NCBI GenBank assembly: GCA_947501445.1
Contig: CANMVS010000025.1
Span: forward strand, 1-64,000
Reading direction: 5' to 3'
From: an uncultured Rhizobiaceae group bacterium
GTDB lineage: Bacteria > Pseudomonadota > Alphaproteobacteria > Rhizobiales > Rhizobiaceae
Length of the DNA: 64,000 bases
Shown here: positions 25,731-33,846 of the stretch, piece after piece
How positions within the stretch are numbered: the first letter of the stretch is position 1
Layout of the letters: the number at the start of each line of letters is the position of its first letter
Made by a program: the position numbers and the translations under genes
Notes under the pieces: generated by a model
Told to the model about the DNA's origin: nothing
The model's database searches: none
The model's input: only the letters and a program-made list of their open reading frames with translations

Positions 25731-27979
25731 TGGCTATGGATCACGACAAGACAAATGGTTTCAAGGTTGTCGGTACCCGTCCGAACAGGCCCGACGGGGT
25801 AGACAAGGTTACCGGCCGGGCAAAGTTCGGTGCCGATGCCTATGCCCCCGGCATGTTGCATGCGGCAATCGTGCGGTCACCCCATGCCCATGCCCGCATT
25901 TTGAGCATTGATACATCAAAGGCAGAAGCGCTGAGCAGCGTCAAAGCTGTCGTAACACGGGCGGATTTCGCCGAGGGCCTGACTGGTGAAAACTGGAATA
26001 TTCTCGAAAACGTCATGGCAGGCGACACTGCTCTCTATGATGGCCACGCTGTTGCTGCCGTAGCAGCAACCACGCCGCTGGCGGCGCGCGATGCAGCAAA
26101 ACTGATCAAGGTTGAATATGAGCCCATGCCCCACGTCACTGATGTGGACAAGGCGATGGCTGCCGATGCGCCGATTATTCGCGCGGGTGCTGCAGACAGT
26201 TCGGTTCCGTCCGGTCTGCACGCCAATGTTGTTCGCTACCATGAAAGTGGCCACGGCGATGTCGCGACAGGTTTTGACGAAGCGGATGTGGTGATTGAAG
26301 ACAGCTTCAAGACCGAGGCAACCCATCAGGGGTATATCGAACCGCATGCCTGTCTGGCCCAGCTTGGGCCGGATGGCAAAGGTGAAGTCTGGTGCTGCAC
26401 ACAGGGCCATTTCAACGTGCAGAAAGTTTGCGCTGCACTGCTGGGCACGGATTCCAGCCAGTTGCGTGTAACCGCATCTGAAATTGGTGGCGGCTTCGGC
26501 GGCAAGACTGTGGTCTTCATAGAGCCCGTCGCACTGGCACTTTCCCGCAAGGCCAGCCGGTCAGTCAAACTGGTGATGAGCCGGTCTGAGGTATTCCGTG
26601 CAACCGGCCCGACAGCCTCAACGTCCATGGACATCAAAATCGGCATGACCAGGGAAGGCAGGATCACAGCGGCAGAGGGCATATTCCGATTGCAGGGTGG
26701 GGCTTTTCCCGGTGCACCCATGGAATTTACCGCCATGTGTGCCTTTGCACCCTATGATTTGAATAATGTTCGCCAGATTGGCTATGACGTCCTGTCCAAT
26801 CGTCCGAAACAGGCAGCCTATCGGGCACCCGGCTCACCGATGGCAGCTTTCGCGGTTGAATCGGTCGTTGACGAATTGTGCAAGAAGCTTGGTCTGGATC
26901 CGCTTGAAGTGCGCCTGATGAACGCATCAAAAGAGGGAACCAAGGCCTCCTATGGGCCGCGTTTTGATCGCATCGGTCTGGTGGAGACACTGGAAGCTGC
27001 AAGAGATCATCCCCACTATTCGGCACCTTTAGCCGAAGGGCAGGGGCGTGGTGTTTCGTGCGGGTTCTGGTTTAATCATGGTGGCGAAACGTCGGTTTCT
27101 CTTGCACTTTCTGAAGATGGGACTGCGGCTTTGTCTGTCGGAACACCGGACATTGGCGGTTCGCGGGCCGCATTGGGACAGATGGTTGCCGAGGAACTGG
27201 GCATACCTTACGAGAAGATCCGTACCACGATCGCCGACACGGCCACCCTTGGCTACAACGAGATCAGCCACGGATCACGTGTGACCTATGCCAGTGGTCT
27301 GGCTGCCATCAAGGCATCACGTGATGCTGTGCAAAAACTTTGCGCCCGCGCCGCAGCCAAATGGGGCATTGATGAAGAAGCCGTGGTTTGGGAAGACGGT
27401 TATGCGAAACCATCCGGCCCCAACGCTGGCAGCTTTGAACCGATTTCGCTGGCTGAGATTGCCAGTACCATGGGGCAGACCGGCGGTCCGATTGCCGGCC
27501 ATTTTGAAGCAACACCTGAAGGGGCAGGCGTGAGCTTTGCCACCCATATTGTTGACGCCGAAGTCGATGACGAAACCGGTCAGACAAAGGTCGTGCGCTA
27601 CACGGTTGTTCAGGATGCCGGTAAGGCTATTCATCCCACCTATGTTGAGGGGCAGTTTCAGGGCGGTGCTGCGCAGGGCATCGGTTGGGCTTTGAACGAG
27701 GAATATATCTACGGTGAAGATGGCCGACTGCAAAATTCCATTTTCCTGGATTATCGCATTCCGGTGGCTTCGGATTTGCCAATGATCGATACGGTTATTG
27801 TCGAGGTTCCAAACCCCGGTCATCCCTACGGTGTGCGCGGTGTGGGTGAAACATCCATCTGTCCGCCGCTGGCGGCCATCGCCAATGCCGTGTCGAATGC
27901 GGCGGGTGTGCGTTTGAAACACCTGCCCATGTCGCCACCACGCATTCGCGAAGCGCTGGATCAGCAGGCAAATGGTTGA
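25730..27979 (+). CDS. molybdopterin-binding large subunit of xanthine dehydrogenase family hydroxylase
   Basis: A 749-residue catalytic subunit. It opens with the hammerhead domain (VTGRAKFGADAYAPGMLHAA), has the glycine-rich molybdopterin motif GGGFGGK (about residue 253), the AYRAPGSP segment and, near the C-terminus, GVRGVGETS containing the catalytic Glu. The CO-dehydrogenase active-loop sequence AYRCSFR is absent, so it is not form I CO dehydrogenase. Family substrates are purines, aldehydes or aromatic N-heterocycles; the substrate is not evident. It overlaps the following MoaD/ThiS-like gene by 8 bases. Confidence 0.93.
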   Translation: MAMDHDKTNGFKVVGTRPNRPDGVDKVTGRAKFGADAYAPGMLHAAIVRSPHAHARILSIDTSKAEALSSVKAVVTRADFAEGLTGENWNILENVMAGDTALYDGHAVAAVAATTPLAARDAAKLIKVEYEPMPHVTDVDKAMAADAPIIRAGAADSSVPSGLHANVVRYHESGHGDVATGFDEADVVIEDSFKTEATHQGYIEPHACLAQLGPDGKGEVWCCTQGHFNVQKVCAALLGTDSSQLRVTASEIGGGFGGKTVVFIEPVALALSRKASRSVKLVMSRSEVFRATGPTASTSMDIKIGMTREGRITAAEGIFRLQGGAFPGAPMEFTAMCAFAPYDLNNVRQIGYDVLSNRPKQAAYRAPGSPMAAFAVESVVDELCKKLGLDPLEVRLMNASKEGTKASYGPRFDRIGLVETLEAARDHPHYSAPLAEGQGRGVSCGFWFNHGGETSVSLALSEDGTAALSVGTPDIGGSRAALGQMVAEELGIPYEKIRTTIADTATLGYNEISHGSRVTYASGLAAIKASRDAVQKLCARAAAKWGIDEEAVVWEDGYAKPSGPNAGSFEPISLAEIASTMGQTGGPIAGHFEATPEGAGVSFATHIVDAEVDDETGQTKVVRYTVVQDAGKAIHPTYVEGQFQGGAAQGIGWALNEEYIYGEDGRLQNSIFLDYRIPVASDLPMIDTVIVEVPNPGHPYGVRGVGETSICPPLAAIANAVSNAAGVRLKHLPMSPPRIREALDQQANG

Positions 27980-28217
27980 AGTAACCCTTTGGTCCGGTCT
28001 GAAGTCCTTCACAGGTGGGCAGCAAACGGTTGAGGTTGAAGCAAAAAATGTCGGCGAGCTGCTTGAAGCACTCGCAGACAAATATCCCGCGCTACAGCCG
28101 ACTATCGAGGCAGGCGTATCTGTGGCGGTGGATGGCAAAATCATCGCCAGCAGTCTGACCGAACCGATAAACGCTGATAGCGAAGTCTTTTTGTTGCAGC
28201 AATTGAAGGGCGGCTAG
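27972..28217 (+). CDS. MoaD/ThiS-family sulfur carrier-like protein
   Basis: An 81-residue ubiquitin-fold protein ending in QQLKGG; the terminal Gly-Gly is the adenylation and thiocarboxylation site of MoaD/ThiS carriers. It overlaps the hydroxylase large-subunit gene. A dedicated molybdopterin-synthase small subunit, or a sulfur carrier for the terminal sulfido ligand of the molybdenum cofactor, would fit. This is inference from position; no MoaE or activating enzyme is adjacent. Confidence 0.82.
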   Translation: MVEVTLWSGLKSFTGGQQTVEVEAKNVGELLEALADKYPALQPTIEAGVSVAVDGKIIASSLTEPINADSEVFLLQQLKGG

Positions 28218-28223
28218 AGCCAA

Positions 28224-28257
28224 AAACACTTCTGAGTGATTAACCTCAGAAGTGTTT
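28224..28257 (+). terminator. rho-independent terminator after the molybdenum hydroxylase operon
   Basis: AAACACTTCTGAG (28224-28236) and CTCAGAAGTGTTT (28245-28257) form a perfect 13-bp stem with an 8-base loop, followed by GTT. It lies 6 bases after the MoaD/ThiS-like stop and separates that operon from the rhodanese gene. Confidence 0.85.
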
Positions 28258-28316
28258 GTTCCAGGCCATTCAATCCCGTAGCATTCTTACTCTTCTGATT
28301 TGAGTAAGGTGCTGCA

Positions 28317-28757
28317 ATGATTTTACATCGTCAGACTTGTCAGCTGCCCACAAGGCTAACTCTGGTGTGCCTGCTTTTGCTTGGCTCACTGACCAACGCC
28401 CTGGCCGCACAGATCATGACGGCACAGGAGGCGTCAAAACTGTCGCAAACCGGTGAAATCCTGTTGATTGACATTCGCCGGCCGGAGGAGTGGAAACAGA
28501 CAGGCGTTGCGCAATCGGCGGTTCTCAATTCCATGCATGAGCCGGGATTTATTGCGCGTCTGGATATCCTGACAAAGGGCGACAAAAGCCAACCCGTGGC
28601 GCTGATTTGCGCGCGGGGAAACCGTTCCACCTGGCTGACCGGTGAACTGGAAAAACGTGGATATGAGAATATTATCAATGTGACCGAGGGCATGCTGGGC
28701 AGCAACGATCAAAACGGCTGGCTGCGCGCGCAATTGCCGATCCGCAAAATTGAATGA
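28317..28757 (+). CDS. periplasmic rhodanese-domain protein
   Basis: A 146-residue single rhodanese domain behind a signal peptide (RLTLVCLLLLGSLTNALA/AQ). The active-site loop is ICARGNRS, with Cys in the CxxGxR arrangement; the family's DIRRPEEW motif is upstream. It is probably secreted to the periplasm, where it may transfer sulfane sulfur or act in thiol chemistry. It is transcribed separately from the hydroxylase operon because a strong terminator lies between. Confidence 0.88.
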   Translation: MILHRQTCQLPTRLTLVCLLLLGSLTNALAAQIMTAQEASKLSQTGEILLIDIRRPEEWKQTGVAQSAVLNSMHEPGFIARLDILTKGDKSQPVALICARGNRSTWLTGELEKRGYENIINVTEGMLGSNDQNGWLRAQLPIRKIE

Positions 28758-29191
28758 CGCATCCAGGTCTTGCCGGTTCCGTCAGAACCTGAATTGCCAT
28801 AAATAGGCTTTCTGCGCAATTTGTGAGTTTCTCCACAGTCAATTGCAATCAAAAAATGCACCCTGCGCCCGGGTTGGTTCTCTTCGGTTTTTCATTGGGG
28901 ATCAACCAGATTGTGACCGCCTGTCAATTGCGGTCCCATTGGGGTGAGCGTGACGATTACTTGCCACACAATTGCCCTTGATTTCGTATATCAACATTGG
29001 TGTTACCCAATGTTGAGCGTTCCAGGGGTGGGTTCTGGCTCGATCTTTCCATATCGCGGTGTGATGGCGGGTGGGTTCGATTTTCAGATAAATTTCCACT
29101 CATGTGCGTACCAAAAATCATTGGGACTGGCATATCTGTGGCGTGATCAAAACGAGGAATAAATAGACGAAGCTAGCGATGGAGACTGACC
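28758..29191. other. intergenic region upstream of the ThDP enzyme gene
   Basis: 434 bases without a supported gene. It holds the second copy of the hairpin repeat (28767-28797) and a perfect 8-bp inverted repeat AACATTGG/CCAATGTT (28993-29000 and 29007-29014). The short open frames in it have no start site or family resemblance. The promoter of the ThDP enzyme must lie here. Confidence 0.5.
28767..28797. repeat. dispersed hairpin repeat, copy 2
   Basis: The sequence from CCAGGTCTTGCCGGTTCCGT through CAGAACCTGAATTGC matches copy 1 (24256-24290) at most positions. Its stem carries one mismatch and one G-U pair. Both copies lie just downstream of a gene end. Confidence 0.5.
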
Positions 29192-30922
29192 ATGCGTGTT
29201 TACGAAGCAGTCGTTGCAGCCCTTGAGTCAATTGGCGTTGACGCTGCCTTTGGCGGTGCCGGGGAAAATGCCGCCGGAATGATGTTGGCGCTTGATAAAT
29301 CAGATCAGATCCGACCAATCATCGCAAAAAACGAACAGGGTGCAGCCTTCATGGCCTGCGGTTATGCCATGTTCACCGACAAGCTGGGCGTATGTTTTGC
29401 AACAGCAGGTCCTGGTGCCTTCAATCTGATTTCAGGACTGTGTGTTGCACTGACGGATTCTTATCCCGTGCTTGCGGTGACCGGTTATTCAACGGTTGCC
29501 TGGGATGGCAGGGGAACGCTGAATGAAACATCGGGGCTGTTTCGCACACCAAATTCAGCCATGATGTTTGATGCGGTTACCAAGAAAGATCCGGAAACCG
29601 GAGAGCCGGCCAATTACCTGGTTACCAGCGCTGATGATCTCATGCCGACTTTGCAAAAGGCAATCGAGGTGGCCTATTCCGGGCGACCTGGCCCTGTTCA
29701 TGTTGCTGTGGCCGAGGATATCACCGATCCCGCCATCAAGGTGAGCAATTTCAGTCCACTGCGCATTCCATTTGACCCGGTCAAACCCGATCAGGCCCGT
29801 GTGGACGGGGCTGCGACACTTCTTGCCGCCACAATCAACGAAGGAAAGCGGGTTGTGCTTCTTTCCGGATTTGGCGCCATATTGAGCGGCGCCAATGAGG
29901 CGGTGCTGGCATTCGTCGAGCGGTTCCAAATCCCTGTGGTGACCACCATGGATGGCAAGGGGATTGTCGACGAGGAGCACGATCTGGCCATCGGTCTTTA
30001 TTGTGACAGCGGTCACAAGGCCGCCTGGGAGATATTTGACAGTGCAGATGTTATCATTGCACTGGGCAATTCCTTCGCCCAACACGCGACATTTGATTTC
30101 AGCGATAAGCTGTTTGACGAACGGGCGCTGGTTCACATCAACATCGACGCCGCCGAGATTGACAAGGTCTATCGGGCTGATCATGCCATCATCTCTGATG
30201 CAAAACTTGCGATTGCGGCCTTGCACGAGGCTATGGATGATCGTGTTGGTCCGGTGGCTGCTCAGGATTATCGCCCGAAGGACTATGACGAGCGTTTTAT
30301 CATTTCGCCCACACCCAAACTTCATCCCGGCAGAATGGTTCAGGCCATTTCGCGCATGCTGCCGGATCGCGGGGTTGTTCTGGCGGATGCGGGTGCCCAT
30401 GCCGCCTGGTGCGGATACTACCTTGAACTGAACGAAGGGCAGAATTTTCGCAAACCCGGCACCTATGGCCCGATGGGCATAGCGGTCAATGGCGCTTTGG
30501 GCGTGAAATATGCCGATATGGATCGCACGGTTGTTGCTGCCGTTGGGGACGGTTCGTATCTGATGTCGGGCTTTGAGCTGATGACTGCAGTTCAATATGA
30601 CATCCCGGTCATCTGGGTGATTTTCAACGACCGGGAATTCAAGCTCATCAAGCTCTATCAGATCGCTGCGTTCAGGCGCTGTGGTCTGGTTGAATTCGAC
30701 AATCCGGACTATGCCGCCTATGCGCGCGCCTGCGGTGCACAAGGTTACACGGTTGACCGACTTAACGAATTCGAAGACGTCTTCGCCACCGCGCTTGCAT
30801 CACGCAAACCGACACTCATCGATGCAAGAATTACCCGCCTGGCGCTGCCAAACTACAGTCCCGATCCCGATGGGATCCTCTCGGCGATATTTGATCGTGT
30901 GAGAGAACGGTTCGGGGCCTGA
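29192..30922 (+). CDS. thiamine-diphosphate-dependent enzyme, acetolactate synthase-like
   Basis: A 576-residue enzyme of the acetolactate synthase/benzoylformate decarboxylase superfamily. The catalytic Glu that activates ThDP is in AKNEQGAAFMACGYA; the ThDP/Mg motif runs from VGDGSYLMSGFELM to IFND about 26 residues later. Three domains (Pyr, central, PP) are present at normal length. It carries no recognisable regulatory partner gene, so anabolic acetolactate synthase is unlikely. A catabolic 2-oxo-acid decarboxylase, carboligase or sulfoacetaldehyde-acetyltransferase-like role is possible. Confidence 0.88.
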   Translation: MRVYEAVVAALESIGVDAAFGGAGENAAGMMLALDKSDQIRPIIAKNEQGAAFMACGYAMFTDKLGVCFATAGPGAFNLISGLCVALTDSYPVLAVTGYSTVAWDGRGTLNETSGLFRTPNSAMMFDAVTKKDPETGEPANYLVTSADDLMPTLQKAIEVAYSGRPGPVHVAVAEDITDPAIKVSNFSPLRIPFDPVKPDQARVDGAATLLAATINEGKRVVLLSGFGAILSGANEAVLAFVERFQIPVVTTMDGKGIVDEEHDLAIGLYCDSGHKAAWEIFDSADVIIALGNSFAQHATFDFSDKLFDERALVHINIDAAEIDKVYRADHAIISDAKLAIAALHEAMDDRVGPVAAQDYRPKDYDERFIISPTPKLHPGRMVQAISRMLPDRGVVLADAGAHAAWCGYYLELNEGQNFRKPGTYGPMGIAVNGALGVKYADMDRTVVAAVGDGSYLMSGFELMTAVQYDIPVIWVIFNDREFKLIKLYQIAAFRRCGLVEFDNPDYAAYARACGAQGYTVDRLNEFEDVFATALASRKPTLIDARITRLALPNYSPDPDGILSAIFDRVRERFGA

Positions 30923-31004
30923 GGTATCAGCCTCAATTCAGCATAGCAGATAGAATGGTGTGCATTTGGCACACGAAATTATCGGTTCACCAACGGAGGG
31001 GCGA

Positions 31005-33806
31005 ATGTCGAGCTGGAAGGAAGAATACAAAGGGGGGTCTGCCGAGGCAGAGCGCGTGGAATTTGAACAATTGACGCAACTGATGCTCGACGCGCAATTG
31101 AAGTCCCGCAAGGCGGCAGGTGCCAGGCATGTCGATCGGGCGTTTCATGCAAAATCCATCGCCGCGTGCGGTGGTGCGCATTTTCGATTTGCCGATGATC
31201 TGCCGGATGACCTGCAAATCGGATTTGCGCAACCGGGACAGCAGTATGAAGCCCAAGTTCGCATTTCCAATGCGGCTTCCTCAGCCAAGCCAGATGACGA
31301 AAAGGATTTGCGCGGTCTGGCGGTGCGCATTCGGGTTTCTCACGACGAGCACCACGACCTGCTGGCAACAAATTTCCCGATACCCCACGCACGTGATGCC
31401 CGCCAATTTGTACTCTTTGCCCACGCGGTCGCCGGAGGGCGTTTGTCACGCATCAAGGGGATATTGAAGCTCTTTTTTCAACTGGGGCCGGCGGAAACCG
31501 TTCGCATGTTGAAAAACATCCGATCTGCCTTGCACACATCCGAAAGTCTGGCGATGGAATCCTACTGGAGCCGCGGAGCCATTCGCTGGGGTGATGAGGC
31601 TGTACGCTATATTTTCAAACCGGTTGCGGATGTTGCGCCGCTGAAAGACAGTTTTTCCGGAGCAGGGCATCTTGGTGCCGAATTCATGACGCGCCAGATG
31701 CGCGGCGATATTGAATTTGATCTTTATGTCCAGCGTTTCATCAATGAAAAATCAACGCCGATCGAAGACGCCGCTGTTGAATGGAGCGAGAGCGTATCCG
31801 CACCTGTTCACGTGGCGACACTTGTTCTGCCGCAGCGGGATTTGAGCGCTGTGGATGCGCGCGCCGAGCAGCGCGTGATCAACGACATGGGGTTCAATCC
31901 ATGGAATACGACGGAAGAGTTCCGGCCTCTGGGCCATCTCAATCGGGCAAGAAAGGCTGCTTATGATGGCTCGTTGGCCCATCGTCAGACGCGCCGGTTC
32001 AAGGAGCCGAGACCACCCATTCAAAATCGTATTTTCGGCACGGCAGCACGCTCCATTTTGCGCACCATCAATCGCTACCGCCCCTGGCATCGCCTTCCAT
32101 TGCTTGTCAGTCTCCTGAATCTCGATGCATTACGTCATGACCTGCGGGTTCATAATCTGCTTGACACCGAACCGCGCGAGGCACCACCGCAGGCCCGAAA
32201 TATTCCGGCGCAAACAACTGATGATGCGCGCATGTATCGCTCATATGAAGGCAGCTCAAATGATTTGAGTGCACCTGACATGGGAGCTGTCGGCCAGACG
32301 TTCGGGCGCAATATGCCAGCGCAGGAGCAATCCGTTGATGATCCCAATCCGGTAACGGTCTGCCGGGAGCTGATGGATAGAAAGACATTCATTCCGGCGA
32401 CAATCGTCAATGTTCTTGCTGCAGGCTGGATCCAGTTCCAGGTTCATGACTGGGTGGCCCACGCGCGTCACAAGCTCGGCGAAAAGGATTTGATTGTCCC
32501 GATACCGGACAAATATCCGCCCTTTGCCAATACGCCAGAAGGTGAAGCCGAACGGATGATGCGTATTGCCGGCAACATTCCTCATCCAAACGCGACAGGT
32601 GACGGCATCTTGTTTGCCAATGCGTCGTCACATTGGTGGGATGGATCGCAAGTCTACGGATATGATGCCAAGAACGCCAGGAAGCTGCGCGAGGGCGCCA
32701 AATTGCGCCTTGATGAAAATGGCTATCTGCCGGAAAATATCCATGGTTTCGAAATGACCGGCTTTAATGAAAGCTGGTGGATGGGCCTGAGTGTTCTGCA
32801 CACGTTGTTTGCCCGTGAACACAATGTTCTGTGTGATGAGTTGCAAAAGGCCTATCCGACCTGGGATGACGAGCGGACATACCAGACGGCACGGTTGATC
32901 GTATCGGCGCTGATCGCAAAAATTCATACCGTCGAATGGACACCGGCAATTTTGGCAACCGAAGCGCTGGACATTGGCATGAAGACCAACTGGTATGGGC
33001 CGCCCTCCGGTGACTGGTTAACGAAGCTCGGCATATGGCTGACCGATACCCATGCGCTCAAAGGCATCCCGCAAACGTTGCCTGACCACCACAGTGCACC
33101 CTATTCGCTGACAGAGGAATTTGCCACGGTTTACCGCATGCATCCGCTTATTCCGGACGACTACATTTTCTATAATTTCGAAACAGGCAAAGAACGCAGC
33201 CGCAAAAGCTTTACTGAAATTCAGGGCGCCATGTCGGACGATGAGTTCAGAAAACTTGGCATGCGTGATGCGCTTTATTCGTTCGGCATTGCGCATCCCG
33301 GTGCCATCACACTGCACAATTTCCCCCGCACGCTGCAGAATTTCCACCGTGAAGGCGAAACGATTGATCTTTCCGTCGTTGATATTGTGCGCACCCGCGC
33401 CCGTCATGTGCCGCGCTACAATGAGTTTCGTCAAAAGCTGCATATGCCTGCCGTGCGTGATTTTGATGAGATGACCGCCAGTCAGGAAACAAACCGCAAG
33501 CTGCAGGAAATCTATGGCAAGGTCGATAATGTTGATACCGTCGTCGGCTTGCTGGGTGAGAACCCGCCGGATGGATTTGGTTTCAGCGATACGGCCTTTC
33601 GTATCTTTATCCTCATGGCTTCGCGCCGGCTGCAAAGCGACCGCTTTTTGACAGTTGATTTCCGTCCGGAAGTCTATTCACCGCTCGGTATGGACTGGAT
33701 CGAAAACAACACGATGACGAGTGTCATATTGCGTCACTGTCCGGAACTGGCGTCGGTCATTCCCAAAGGTGGCAATGCTTTTGCGCCGTGGCGCCCGATC
33801 TATTGA
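31005..33806 (+). CDS. catalase-related domain fused to alpha-dioxygenase-type haem peroxidase
   Basis: A 933-residue two-domain protein. Residues about 1-340 resemble the catalase-related family: the distal His in RAFHAKSIAACGGAHFRF (His48), DLRGLAVRI, ATNFPIPHARDARQF, and a candidate proximal R-x3-Y (RKAAY, Tyr320). Residues about 440-930 match fatty-acid alpha-dioxygenases: distal haem His in GWIQFQVHDW (about His481), FNESWWMGLSVLHTLFAREH, ALIAKIHTVEWTPAIL, and the proximal His in VYRMHPLIPDD (about His713). GGAGGGG four bases before the ATG at 31005 fixes the start; a GTG 15 codons earlier is less likely. The peroxidase half should make a fatty-acid hydroperoxide and the catalase-related half rearrange or reduce it. 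No signal peptide is seen. Confidence 0.88.
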   Translation: MSSWKEEYKGGSAEAERVEFEQLTQLMLDAQLKSRKAAGARHVDRAFHAKSIAACGGAHFRFADDLPDDLQIGFAQPGQQYEAQVRISNAASSAKPDDEKDLRGLAVRIRVSHDEHHDLLATNFPIPHARDARQFVLFAHAVAGGRLSRIKGILKLFFQLGPAETVRMLKNIRSALHTSESLAMESYWSRGAIRWGDEAVRYIFKPVADVAPLKDSFSGAGHLGAEFMTRQMRGDIEFDLYVQRFINEKSTPIEDAAVEWSESVSAPVHVATLVLPQRDLSAVDARAEQRVINDMGFNPWNTTEEFRPLGHLNRARKAAYDGSLAHRQTRRFKEPRPPIQNRIFGTAARSILRTINRYRPWHRLPLLVSLLNLDALRHDLRVHNLLDTEPREAPPQARNIPAQTTDDARMYRSYEGSSNDLSAPDMGAVGQTFGRNMPAQEQSVDDPNPVTVCRELMDRKTFIPATIVNVLAAGWIQFQVHDWVAHARHKLGEKDLIVPIPDKYPPFANTPEGEAERMMRIAGNIPHPNATGDGILFANASSHWWDGSQVYGYDAKNARKLREGAKLRLDENGYLPENIHGFEMTGFNESWWMGLSVLHTLFAREHNVLCDELQKAYPTWDDERTYQTARLIVSALIAKIHTVEWTPAILATEALDIGMKTNWYGPPSGDWLTKLGIWLTDTHALKGIPQTLPDHHSAPYSLTEEFATVYRMHPLIPDDYIFYNFETGKERSRKSFTEIQGAMSDDEFRKLGMRDALYSFGIAHPGAITLHNFPRTLQNFHREGETIDLSVVDIVRTRARHVPRYNEFRQKLHMPAVRDFDEMTASQETNRKLQEIYGKVDNVDTVVGLLGENPPDGFGFSDTAFRIFILMASRRLQSDRFLTVDFRPEVYSPLGMDWIENNTMTSVILRHCPELASVIPKGGNAFAPWRPIY

Positions 33807-33846
33807 ACCAACGTTTTTCACACGCAGTCCATCACGGAGAGATGCA

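Noticed and set aside
25730-27979. Form I CO dehydrogenase large subunit
   Set aside because: The diagnostic AYRCSFR active-site loop is absent; the corresponding segment is AYRAPGSP. It is a general xanthine-dehydrogenase-family hydroxylase.
29555-30742. 395-codon minus-strand open frame
   Set aside because: Antisense to the ThDP enzyme, whose catalytic Glu and GDG...ND motifs are intact. The length reflects codon bias, not a gene.
29192-30922. Anabolic acetolactate synthase (ilvB)
   Set aside because: No regulatory subunit gene or ilv neighbours; context and sequence only support the wider ThDP superfamily.
33018-33635. 205-codon minus-strand open frame
   Set aside because: Antisense to the alpha-dioxygenase-like domain; no start signal and no motif.
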